This document shows positions 17,120 to 24,078 of a stretch of 26,239 bases of DNA, in pieces (within the stretch, counting starts at the first letter, position 1; every line of letters starts with the position of its first letter). Made by a program: the position numbers and the translations under genes. This DNA is from Acholeplasmataceae bacterium (lineage in GTDB: Bacteria > Bacillota_I > Bacilli_A > Acholeplasmatales > Acholeplasmataceae): NCBI GenBank assembly GCA_016934175.1, contig JAFGTI010000079.1, positions 1 through 26,239 of the forward strand. The letters are read 5' to 3'. The notes under the pieces were generated by a model, which saw only the letters and a list, made by a program, of their open reading frames with translations, did no database searches and had not been told where the DNA came from.

Positions 17120-17387
17120 CTTGATCCTCCGCAATCAGTTTGAGTTCAACACCCATGGTTAGCGGTCTAACTTTATGAATTGGAACGTTTTCAATAGGTA
17201 CATTCAAAAATTTACTAATCTCTCTTTGAATCAAAGGTCCGCAAGTATTCGCTTGACAAGGCCCCATACCGACTCTTAATAATCGTTTTAAATCTTCAAA
17301 AGTTGTATAACCTTGTTTCAATAAATCTTCTACTTGTTGTAAGGTGACGTCTTCACAACGACAAATAATAATTTTATCTTTATTCAT
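17106..17387 (-). CDS. BFD-like [2Fe-2S] small subunit
   Basis: A 93-residue protein with the bacterioferritin-associated-ferredoxin-like cluster motif: CRC near residue 9 and CQANTC near residue 44, four cysteines for one [2Fe-2S] cluster, with the helix-turn-helix-like LEDLLKQGYTT-type segment between. In related dehydrogenases (HcnB, opine and proline dehydrogenase alpha) this domain is the C-terminal tail of the NAD(P)/FAD-like subunit; here it is a separate gene. It probably passes electrons between the flavin centres. It overlaps its upstream neighbour by eight bases. Confidence 0.82.
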   Translation of the reverse strand: MNKDKIIICRCEDVTLQQVEDLLKQGYTTFEDLKRLLRVGMGPCQANTCGPLIQREISKFLNVPIENVPIHKVRPLTMGVELKLIAEDQDDES

Positions 17388-17862
17388 TTTTCCCTCTAAT
17401 GGTTACAAAATCATGAATCCATTTTTTTGGTACTGAAACAGTAACAAGTGCGGTATGATCTTGTTTCTTACCTGCAAGTACTGCCTCTATTTTAGCATCG
17501 CATATGACATCACCATTTCGATTTATACCAAACCATTCTTCACCTTTTTTAGGTAAAGGTAATAATTCATAAGGAATTTTAAATACTGCGAGATTACCAA
17601 TCAATTGTGCAACAATAATGGCTAATCCTGGACAACTTGTTACACAAATACCACAACCCGTACATTTATCTACAATCAATTTCGGTTGAGTATTCATATT
17701 TTCACCAATGACAATAGCATCAAATGGGCAACTGGTTTCACATGGATTACAAGGAATATCTTCATAACATTCCAGAATAGCTTTAGGTCGAATCAATGTC
17801 TTTTCATCAAAAAAGCGTGAAAGAACCTGTTCTTTTGTTGGTACACCACTCTTATTTAGCAT
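17380..17862 (-). CDS. Ferredoxin-like subunit with two [4Fe-4S] motifs
   Basis: A 160-residue protein. The second cluster motif is canonical, C67-x2-C70-x2-C73-x3-C77-P. The first is unusual: C38-x2-C41-x3-C45-P plus C32 six residues earlier instead of the normal spacing. Four cysteines are present for each, so two clusters are plausible. The C-terminal 80 residues have no motif I know. Position in the middle of the dehydrogenase operon suggests an electron wire from the flavin subunits to an outside acceptor such as a quinone or soluble ferredoxin, which the window does not reveal. AAGGAAGG-type ribosome site eight bases before the ATG; 11-base overlap with the upstream gene. Confidence 0.85.
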   Translation of the reverse strand: MLNKSGVPTKEQVLSRFFDEKTLIRPKAILECYEDIPCNPCETSCPFDAIVIGENMNTQPKLIVDKCTGCGICVTSCPGLAIIVAQLIGNLAVFKIPYELLPLPKKGEEWFGINRNGDVICDAKIEAVLAGKKQDHTALVTVSVPKKWIHDFVTIRGKNE

Positions 17863-18946
17863 GAGATGATCCTTCCTTTAACTTAGTTAATCCGATTTTG
17901 GTTTTCACTCCAAAAGGTCCATTTCTAAGCATATCTAATTGGTTTTTGTAATATGCAATGAGTTCATCTAGTCTTGGATGAGATTTATTAACGTGGCGAC
18001 TAACAAATAATCCTGTAAGATATCCTTCCATCATCGCACTACTTGCTTCTTCAATACCAACAACATCACCACAAACAAAAATGGAGTCTGTTGTTGTTTG
18101 ATGTGTCTCATCGATAATAGGAACATATCCACCAAGTTCTGGTACAAATTTGGTTTTAACACCAGCCATTGATAATAGTTGATGCATAGGCGTTAAACCT
18201 ACTGAAATACATAAAGCATCAACATCAATCTTTTGAGTTGTATAAGATATTTCTTGCCAATTCTCATCAAGTGAGACAGTTTCTATCGCTTCAATTGCCT
18301 CATTTCCTAATGCTCTTTTAACTGTTGTCGAAGTTAAAATAGGTACGCCTAGTCGTGTTATTTTTGAAGCATGAACTTTATACCCACCTATGGTAGGTGC
18401 TGCTTCTAAAATTGCTTTAACTTTTACTCCAGCCTGCAATAATTGATAACTGACAATTAACCCTATATTTCCGCTACCAACCATGACAACTTCTTTTCCT
18501 GGTAAAACACCATAAAGATTCATTAAAGTTTGTACTGCCCCAGCTCCATAAATGCCAGGCAAATCATTATTTTCAAAAGACAAGAATTTCTCACTTGCTC
18601 CAGTTGCTACAATGATAGAATCTGCGTGATATCTGATGTATTTATGATTGTGTAAGATAGTTAAAACTTTATCTTTATATAATCCAACAACTGTTGCATT
18701 CGTCATAATCTCCAAATTTGAATAATTTTCTAAATCAGAAATCAATTTTTTTGCAATATCAAAACCTCTTGTTTTTGCGTATTGTTCCTTTGATCCAAAA
18801 AACTTATGTGTTTGTTTAACTAGCTGTCCACCAACATCAGGACTTCTTTCAATAATAGAAACAGATAATCCTGATTCTAATGCTGTTTTAGCAGCACATA
18901 AACCAGAAGGTCCACCACCAATAATGATAAGATCTCTTTTTATCAT
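17852..18946 (-). CDS. NAD(P)/FAD-type oxidoreductase subunit (HcnB / proline dehydrogenase alpha-like)
   Basis: A 364-residue two-dinucleotide-binding flavoprotein. The first fold is IIGGGPSGLCAAK at residue 8, the second VMVGSGNIGLIVSYQLL near 156, and the flavin-closing SIFVCGDVVGIEEASSAM lies near the C terminus. The homologous alpha subunits are near 480 residues and end in a BFD iron-sulfur domain; here that domain is cut off and encoded two genes downstream. It probably exchanges electrons within the dehydrogenase complex. ATGA overlap with the preceding [2Fe-2S] gene. Confidence 0.82.
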   Translation of the reverse strand: MIKRDLIIIGGGPSGLCAAKTALESGLSVSIIERSPDVGGQLVKQTHKFFGSKEQYAKTRGFDIAKKLISDLENYSNLEIMTNATVVGLYKDKVLTILHNHKYIRYHADSIIVATGASEKFLSFENNDLPGIYGAGAVQTLMNLYGVLPGKEVVMVGSGNIGLIVSYQLLQAGVKVKAILEAAPTIGGYKVHASKITRLGVPILTSTTVKRALGNEAIEAIETVSLDENWQEISYTTQKIDVDALCISVGLTPMHQLLSMAGVKTKFVPELGGYVPIIDETHQTTTDSIFVCGDVVGIEEASSAMMEGYLTGLFVSRHVNKSHPRLDELIAYYKNQLDMLRNGPFGVKTKIGLTKLKEGSSHAK

Positions 18947-19248
18947 TTGATGACCCCCTTATTCAATTGTCTTTCCACTGACATGTTCTCTTCTAAAGGA
19001 GTTATACAAGTCCTTACGTTGGGAATACCATTAACAACCATATTACATGATGCACAATTTCCAATAGCACAATAAAAACCACGTGGACGCTTTTTTACAA
19101 TACTATAGCGCAAGGTTTTTATTTCTAAAGCATGAAGCGCTGAAGCAATCGTATCACCCTCATAACCTGATACTTTTTGACCTTCAAACATAAAAAAAAT
19201 CTTTTTCTTTTTAGGAAATTCTAAAATTGGATGTTGTTCAATTCGCAT
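18943..19248 (-). CDS. [2Fe-2S] subunit (HcnA-like, plant-type ferredoxin fold)
   Basis: A 101-residue protein with the sequence C60-x4-C65-x2-C68-x12-C81 for one plant-type [2Fe-2S] cluster. It resembles HcnA and the N-terminal iron-sulfur part of sarcosine oxidase alpha. The frame stays open up to 19323, but the added 25 residues overlap the promoter and cre-like site; the ATG at 19248 has AAGGA 10 bases upstream and starts with MRIEQHPILEF, typical of this family, so I choose it. It is the first gene of the six-gene proline operon. Confidence 0.82.
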   Translation of the reverse strand: MRIEQHPILEFPKKKKIFFMFEGQKVSGYEGDTIASALHALEIKTLRYSIVKKRPRGFYCAIGNCASCNMVVNGIPNVRTCITPLEENMSVERQLNKGVIK

Positions 19249-19286
19249 AGCCCTATCCTTTATGTTTAGCTTATATAGGTTTATTT

Positions 19287-19306
19287 TATCATATAAATAT
19301 ATGATA
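19287..19306. repeat. Inverted repeat over the proline operon -10
   Basis: TATCATATA-AA-TATATGATA: perfect nine-base arms around a two-base centre. It covers the predicted -10. It may be an operator, but all but two of its bases are A or T, so chance is a real alternative. Confidence 0.35.
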
Positions 19307-19323
19307 TAAAAGCCCCTTATCAA
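19296..19323 (-). promoter_or_regulatory. Proline operon promoter
   Basis: On the minus strand TTGATA (19323-19318, five of six) is followed after 16 bases by TATATT (19301-19296, five of six). Its -35 starts exactly at the last base of the cre-like motif. Confidence 0.55.
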
Positions 19324-19334
19324 AAACGCTTACA
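19323..19334 (-). promoter_or_regulatory. cre-like site before the proline operon
   Basis: TGTAAGCGTTTT on the minus strand, followed by TG. It is identical over 12 bases to 4898-4909 and in the same orientation to its operon. It abuts and overlaps by one base the -35, so a bound regulator would block RNA polymerase. Confidence 0.55.
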
Positions 19335-19384
19335 TTTTGTATATTGTTTAAATCCATTACACAGATTGACGATACAATTAAATT

Positions 19385-19413
19385 AAAAAAAACACGATTA
19401 TCGTGTCTTTTTT
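19385..19413. terminator. Terminator after the glutathione peroxidase gene
   Basis: ACACGA (19392-19397) pairs with TCGTGT (19401-19406) around TTA. On the minus strand eight T follow (19392-19385), and on the plus strand six T. It lies just after the gpx stop on the minus strand, separating gpx from the proline operon. Confidence 0.8.
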
Positions 19414-19419
19414 ATCTTA

Positions 19420-19935
19420 TTATAGGATTTCTTCAATATAGTGTTCGATTTGATTGGGTTCAAAACTTGGAGCAAATCTATGAACCACTTTTCCTTTTCT
19501 ATCAATAAGAAATTTCGTAAAATTCCATTTGATACGATCTGAAGTTGCTAACTTGGATAAGAAACTGGGTTTTCTTCCACCCGTCATATCACGTTCAATC
19601 TGATTTCTTAAATAAATATATAATGGATGAGCATTTTTACCATTCACGTCAATTTTAGCAAATGTTTCAAAAGTGGTACCAAAATTTAATTCGCAAAAAC
19701 TCTTTAATTCTGCATCAGATCCAGGAGCTTGACTTAAAAACTGATTGCAAGGTAAGTCAATAATCTCAAATCCTTTTTCCTTATATTTTTCATAGAGCGC
19801 TTCTAATCCATCATACTGTGGTGTAAATCCACATTTAGTAGCTGTGTTAACGATAAGTAATACTTTTCCTGCGTAGGTTGATAGTGGTACATCCTGTTGA
19901 TTGACATTCTTAATACTAAAATCATAAATATTCAT
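19420..19935 (-). CDS. Glutathione peroxidase family thiol peroxidase
   Basis: A 171-residue thioredoxin-fold peroxidase. The peroxidatic residue is a plain cysteine, C35 in NTATKCGFTPQY, not selenocysteine; the active-site partners are seen in LPCNQF and IKWNFTKFLID. The cysteine in LPCNQF is the likely resolving cysteine, as in thioredoxin-dependent members, so despite the family name the electron donor is probably thioredoxin. It reduces hydrogen or organic peroxides in the cytoplasm. AGGAGTGA ribosome site; single gene with its own promoter and terminator. Oxidative defence fits an organism with many oxygen-sensitive iron-sulfur enzymes. Confidence 0.9.
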   Translation of the reverse strand: MNIYDFSIKNVNQQDVPLSTYAGKVLLIVNTATKCGFTPQYDGLEALYEKYKEKGFEIIDLPCNQFLSQAPGSDAELKSFCELNFGTTFETFAKIDVNGKNAHPLYIYLRNQIERDMTGGRKPSFLSKLATSDRIKWNFTKFLIDRKGKVVHRFAPSFEPNQIEHYIEEIL

Positions 19936-19967
19936 TGACTCACTCCTTTTATTAATCTTCTATATTC

Positions 19968-19996
19968 ATTCTATATAAAAAATTCAATTAGTGCAA
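19968..19996 (-). promoter_or_regulatory. Possible gpx promoter
   Basis: On the minus strand TTGCAC (19996-19991) lies 17 bases before TAGAAT (19973-19968). The -10 is good (five of six), the -35 weak. Confidence 0.35.
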
Positions 19997-20006
19997 CAAA
20001 CATACA

Positions 20007-21821
20007 TTAAAGTCTGATCAAAATAAGACGGTCTTCACTTTGAAGTTCTATTTCAGTTTGTTGATGCAAGTCACCTTCAAAGATATGAAGTACATGATGA
20101 TGAAAATATCCTAATATCATGAATTTCTTGTCTAATGCGTTATAAATAGACGAAATAAATTGTTTTTTCGATGTAAATTTCAGCGGAAATGCCTCGTTTA
20201 AACACTTTTTAGCCTCTAATATAGATATAGATAATTTATCTACATCTTCTAAATTGGGTTCAATCGTCAATAAATCCTCATAAAAAGGTGCAGTATTCTT
20301 GTAGAGAGCTAATTTGCTAAGTAATAACGATATAATCTTATTTGAAATGATTGTATTTTTAATATTAAAATCCTTTACAATTGGATCATTTTTTGGATTT
20401 AATAGTTCGACAATAATATGCACTTTCTTATTTGTTAAATGACCTTCAAGATAGATGAGATTATCGATAACATTAGCGTCTAGTGCATCTTCATCTTGTA
20501 GTTCATCACTGAGCAACAAAATTGATGTTTCTTTATTGGTTTGATTTATTCTTTCTACAAATTCAGGAAGATGATCATCTTCAATCCATGAAGCTTGAAA
20601 TTTGCTTTGATGTATATTTTCATATTGTTTGAGAGACTCAAGAATGAATTGTAGTTTGTTATTCTTACCTAGAATAAAAATCTCAATATCAGATGCTTCT
20701 TTCCATTTTTTTGACTTCAATTTGATATCTTTTTCTGTATTGATTGATTGTCTTTTTTTGATTTCATCATTAAGTGATAAAACATAAAGTAAATGCTCAT
20801 GAGTTGATAATGGTATTGCATGAGAATAATTATCTAAACAATCATCAAATGAAATATTCTCTAATGCGTATATTTCAGATCCTTGAAACGAGAATAAAGC
20901 TAAGTAAACATCTTCAATTTGATTTTCAATAAGTGTCTGAGCAATAATCTGACCAAGATTCATATCGAAACAAATTGGCATAATCATATGTTCATGTAAT
21001 GTACTTACAACCCTAGACAATGTTAAAATTTTTTCTTTACTATCTATATGTTTGATTTCAACAACAATAGGTGGATGATATTCAAATTCGATGGGACCTA
21101 AACCTAATATGATTTTAATGACAGCTAAATCACTTTTTGACATATTTTTATAGACTGTTTCATGTTTATCAGGATTCATAATCAAAATTGCTTTAGCCTT
21201 CTCAATGGAAATATCCGTTAATTCATTTTTCAATAAGGGATCTCCATGTTTGACCAAAACATTCATTTTTGCAATAGTTTGATTTGCTTTTGTTTTTTGA
21301 ATCGCATTAATAATTTGCTTTTCAGCATAGGTCTTATCAATATCTGCAAGTATCATCACGGTGACTTCCTGGTCATCAATATATAGTAAATCAGAAACAA
21401 GTTCTGGAACTTTGTTATTCCAATTGAGAATAACAATGTGATGATCAAGGTGTACTTTTCCTGCACCACTATTTTTCTTTTGTATATACTCCTTAATTGC
21501 ATTTGTTGTTAAGGCAATAATTGTCCCAGAAAACAAAATTAAGCCAGTAACTAAGACAATAACTGCTAAAACAAGTAAATCAGGGTTTGTGATACTTAAA
21601 ATAGCGTTTGGAGCTAACATCCATTTTAAACTACCATTAGCAAATGCATCAAAAAAACTAGAGAACTCATCATCAATAAAAAGAGCAACAACTGAAGCTA
21701 TCGTTAGAATGATAAGATTGATAAAAATCATCAGCATAATGATATAAATCAAAGGTCTTTTGTATGTTTTGATACTGATCAAGCTTTTTGCTCGAGCAAT
21801 TCTTTCTCTAATTTTGTGCAT
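20007..21821 (-). CDS. CASTOR/POLLUX-like ion channel protein with RCK-type domains
   Basis: A 604-residue protein. Two membrane segments lie at about residues 27-48 and 83-107, with the short loop FFDAFANGSLKWML between them where a pore helix would be. The NAD-binding-like domain then starts with HHIVILNWNNKVPELVSDLLY near 127, typical of the CASTOR/POLLUX/DMI1 family of cation channels and their bacterial relatives; a second, weaker domain follows around residue 385 (IEIFILGKNNKLQFIL). No potassium-filter TVGYG motif is seen. Role in ion homeostasis is inferred by family; the ion is unknown. GAGGTGAC ribosome site and a TATAAT upstream suggest a separate transcript. Confidence 0.75.
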   Translation of the reverse strand: MHKIRERIARAKSLISIKTYKRPLIYIIMLMIFINLIILTIASVVALFIDDEFSSFFDAFANGSLKWMLAPNAILSITNPDLLVLAVIVLVTGLILFSGTIIALTTNAIKEYIQKKNSGAGKVHLDHHIVILNWNNKVPELVSDLLYIDDQEVTVMILADIDKTYAEKQIINAIQKTKANQTIAKMNVLVKHGDPLLKNELTDISIEKAKAILIMNPDKHETVYKNMSKSDLAVIKIILGLGPIEFEYHPPIVVEIKHIDSKEKILTLSRVVSTLHEHMIMPICFDMNLGQIIAQTLIENQIEDVYLALFSFQGSEIYALENISFDDCLDNYSHAIPLSTHEHLLYVLSLNDEIKKRQSINTEKDIKLKSKKWKEASDIEIFILGKNNKLQFILESLKQYENIHQSKFQASWIEDDHLPEFVERINQTNKETSILLLSDELQDEDALDANVIDNLIYLEGHLTNKKVHIIVELLNPKNDPIVKDFNIKNTIISNKIISLLLSKLALYKNTAPFYEDLLTIEPNLEDVDKLSISILEAKKCLNEAFPLKFTSKKQFISSIYNALDKKFMILGYFHHHVLHIFEGDLHQQTEIELQSEDRLILIRL

Positions 21822-21843
21822 ATGTCACCTCTTATTTAGTTTT

Positions 21844-21849
21844 ATTATA
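21844..21849 (-). promoter_or_regulatory. Possible -10 of the channel gene
   Basis: A perfect TATAAT on the minus strand, 22 bases before the ATG at 21821. No convincing -35 is seen at 16-18 bases upstream. Confidence 0.4.
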
Positions 21850-21911
21850 CGATAAAATGTTTTATTTTAATCATCGTTTTTGCCCTTTTATTTTTTTTGT
21901 TCAAACAATAA

Positions 21912-21947
21912 AAGGTTTGACTCCATGATTTTATGGAATCAAACCTT
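21912..21947 (-). terminator. Terminator after the padR-HAAS operon
   Basis: Nine-base arms (21912-21920 with 21939-21947), one mismatch, then five more pairs (21922-21926 with 21933-21937) around a six-base loop. On the minus strand the T-rich TTTTATTG follows. The plus strand lacks a T tract. Confidence 0.8.
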
Positions 21948-21977
21948 AAATAAATGCTCTGTATTAAGTATCTCTAT

Positions 21978-22988
21978 TTATTCTATAATTTTACTGATTG
22001 CTTTTTGTCCTTTTAGTGTTTTTATCCATGTTGCAATCAAATCAATACCTGTCATTACTCCAAGGAAAATACTAAATATTCTAATTCCTTTATCAAAGCC
22101 ATCAATGACCTTACTTGTTGTTAATGATAAATACTCAGCAATTTTATCAAACATCAATATGTTAAAAAGATTGGGATAATTAATGAATACAAGCGTGATA
22201 ACTAATGTTAAGATTTTACTAAAAGTATAAATACTTGATAGTTTAATGTCCCATATTGGATGATAAGCTTTATATGCACTCACAATAATTGAAATAGAGA
22301 TTGAAACAATAAAAATCGGGATAAATGCTTCAATGATTTCTTTTGTAAATAAAGGAGCTACCATTGTTGTGTTTTCATAGATTCCAATATAATCAATATA
22401 TCTAATGAGTAAGATAATAAAAATAGCTGAGAAAATCGATTCTATAACGAGTCCAACAATCGCACCAGTTCTATTAATTTTAGGACTATTGTTTTTAGGA
22501 ATTTCTGGTAATTTTTTCAAGTTCCATTCTTCTCGCTTGGTTGACAAATTAGCTTTTTCTATTGCCCAAAAGATTACAGTAACCCATGCAAAAGCTGATA
22601 ATAAGGCTGTAAACACATCTCCAATTAATCGACTTAAAATACTTCCGATGACTTCCCAAAGTGAAGATACATCAAGATTGATTAGTAAATCAATAGTGCC
22701 AAAAACGAGTGAAACAACAATGAATACAATCATGACTATTTTTAGGACACGAATATAATCATCAAAATATGCTGGTGATATTAAATAGCGTTCTTTTGTT
22801 TGATATCTTGTAGCAAGCAATCTGGGTTCACCTAATTCAAGTAATACTTTTTCAATGTTTTCATCACTTCTGTCTTCCCCAAGCATGTCATCAATATTCG
22901 CAACTAATTCTTTTCTTACTTCATCTCTTTCATTTTCTGGCAATCTTCTCATAACATCATAAACATATCTTTCAATTACATTTTTCAT
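21978..22988 (-). CDS. HAAS-domain membrane protein paired with PadR
   Basis: A 336-residue protein. The N-terminal 60 residues, with YVYDVMRRLPENERDEVRKEL and LGEPRLLATRY, match the HAAS (DUF1700-like) helical domain that regularly partners PadR regulators. About six hydrophobic membrane segments follow (near 83-105, 115-145, 173-198, 217-236, 255-280 and 305-325). The ATG overlaps the padR stop as ATGA. In this family the membrane protein is thought to sense an envelope signal and act with PadR; the signal is not deducible here. Confidence 0.8.
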   Translation of the reverse strand: MKNVIERYVYDVMRRLPENERDEVRKELVANIDDMLGEDRSDENIEKVLLELGEPRLLATRYQTKERYLISPAYFDDYIRVLKIVMIVFIVVSLVFGTIDLLINLDVSSLWEVIGSILSRLIGDVFTALLSAFAWVTVIFWAIEKANLSTKREEWNLKKLPEIPKNNSPKINRTGAIVGLVIESIFSAIFIILLIRYIDYIGIYENTTMVAPLFTKEIIEAFIPIFIVSISISIIVSAYKAYHPIWDIKLSSIYTFSKILTLVITLVFINYPNLFNILMFDKIAEYLSLTTSKVIDGFDKGIRIFSIFLGVMTGIDLIATWIKTLKGQKAISKIIE

Positions 22989-23326
22989 AAACTATTCTCC
23001 TTAAATAATTCGTCCATTTCATTTTTTAATTTCATCCATTCATCTTTTAAATCTGATAATATACTATCTCCTAATTGACTTAAGTGATAATATTTTCTGG
23101 GTCTAGACTCTGTTGTATCCCATTCACTAGAAAGTATACCCTGTGATTCTAACCTTCTTAAAAGTGGATAGAGAGTTCCTGCCTCGATCACAATATGATT
23201 CTCTTCTAGTTTTTGTAATAATGAATATCCATACTGATTTTCCTTTAATTGACTAAGCACTGCTATGATCTGTGTTCCTCTTCTTAGTTCTATGACTAAA
23301 TTGGTTAACAAGGAATTATCACTCAT
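22985..23326 (-). CDS. PadR family transcriptional regulator
   Basis: A 113-residue winged-helix protein. LRRGTQIIAVLSQLKENQYGYSL begins the DNA-binding domain, and GTLYPLLRRLESQGIL with SRPRKYYHLSQLG is the PadR signature of recognition helix and wing. The frame continues upstream to 23416, but the ATG at 23326 has a near-perfect GAGGTGAT ribosome site, and the extension would cover the promoter, so the short form is right. It likely represses its own operon through the palindrome in its promoter. Confidence 0.9.
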   Translation of the reverse strand: MSDNSLLTNLVIELRRGTQIIAVLSQLKENQYGYSLLQKLEENHIVIEAGTLYPLLRRLESQGILSSEWDTTESRPRKYYHLSQLGDSILSDLKDEWMKLKNEMDELFKENSL

Positions 23327-23344
23327 ATGAATCACCTCACACTT

Positions 23345-23374
23345 ATTATACTGTATGTCATACACTATTGTCAA
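23345..23374 (-). promoter_or_regulatory. Consensus promoter of padR with palindromic operator
   Basis: Perfect TTGACA (23374-23369) and perfect TATAAT (23350-23345) are 18 bases apart on the minus strand. The spacer holds the perfect palindrome TGTATG-T-CATACA (23352-23364). PadR proteins often bind such ATG/CAT-type repeats, so autorepression is likely. Confidence 0.8.
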
Positions 23375-23400
23375 GTATACATTATTAATTTTTTTAGATA

Positions 23401-23424
23401 AAATAAAAAAGAGCATAGCTCTTT
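23401..23424 (-). terminator. Terminator after the small membrane protein gene
   Basis: AAAGAGC (23408-23414) pairs with GCTCTTT (23418-23424) around ATA; the minus strand continues into a T-rich run. It lies just downstream of the 23451 stop. Confidence 0.75.
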
Positions 23425-23450
23425 ATATTTAAATTAAATTGAAATAATTA

Positions 23451-23945
23451 TTATTCTGTGGTGAAATTATACTTTTGATTTATATTTTCTCCTATAAAAT
23501 ACTGATGAACTATTTCATTTAAAAGCTCTATTCCATTTATGATCAAACAATATCTTTGGTTTGATGATATATTAAAATAAATTAATTCATATACATCATC
23601 TTTTCCATTGTTAGACACTTCCAGCACCTGCTGATATTGATTTTCTAGACAGAAAAAATTTTCTAAAGTTTGTTTAGGTAATTGACTAATAAAGCGACAA
23701 AGTTCTTCAAAGGATACACTAACTTTTTTATCTGAATAAATATTTACATCAAGTTCTTTTGCCTCTCCATAAAATAATATCGTAGGCTCCTGATGGTTTT
23801 TTTGATAAAAGAATGCATTGCTTTGAATTGTTTTTTTATTACTTTTAGGCAAATAATTTTGATTTCTCGATTTCTTAAACAAAAAAACAAAGACAATGAT
23901 CAGTGATATAATAACAAATCCAAAAGCACTATATATAATCCACAT
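23451..23945 (-). CDS. Small membrane-anchored protein of unknown function
   Basis: About 164 residues. An N-terminal hydrophobic stretch (IIYSAFGFVIISLIIVFVFLF) is followed by a basic KKSRNQ, then a soluble part of mixed charge facing the cytoplasm. I recognise no domain. An upstream ATG at 23960 lacks a ribosome site, whereas GGAG at 23958-23955 suits the ATG at 23945, nine bases away. Single gene with its own terminator, divergent from the lipoprotein gene. The absence of overlap with neighbours leaves no functional hint. Confidence 0.6.
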   Translation of the reverse strand: MWIIYSAFGFVIISLIIVFVFLFKKSRNQNYLPKSNKKTIQSNAFFYQKNHQEPTILFYGEAKELDVNIYSDKKVSVSFEELCRFISQLPKQTLENFFCLENQYQQVLEVSNNGKDDVYELIYFNISSNQRYCLIINGIELLNEIVHQYFIGENINQKYNFTTE

Positions 23946-23975
23946 TTTAAAATTCTCCATTCATAAAATAAAAAA

Positions 23976-23987
23976 TACAAATTTGTA
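23976..23987. repeat. Perfect 12-base palindrome between divergent genes
   Basis: TACAAATTTGTA sits between the small membrane protein gene and the lipoprotein gene. It could be an operator; I see no good promoter hexamers to place it against. Confidence 0.3.
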
Positions 23988-24078
23988 ACATAGCGGTTCT
24001 TTTTTGCAACTTATTGCCTTTTACATTGATTATCATAACACTTTTTGTTAATTTTAAATCATCAAGGAGGAAATCAAT

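Noticed and set aside
18943..19323. Start of the [2Fe-2S] subunit at 19323
   Set aside because: The extra 25 residues are not like the family, and their DNA holds the promoter and part of the cre-like site. The ATG at 19248 has a ribosome site.
22985..23416. Long form of PadR starting at 23416
   Set aside because: The extension would cover a perfect promoter and operator, while the ATG at 23326 has GAGGTGAT before it.
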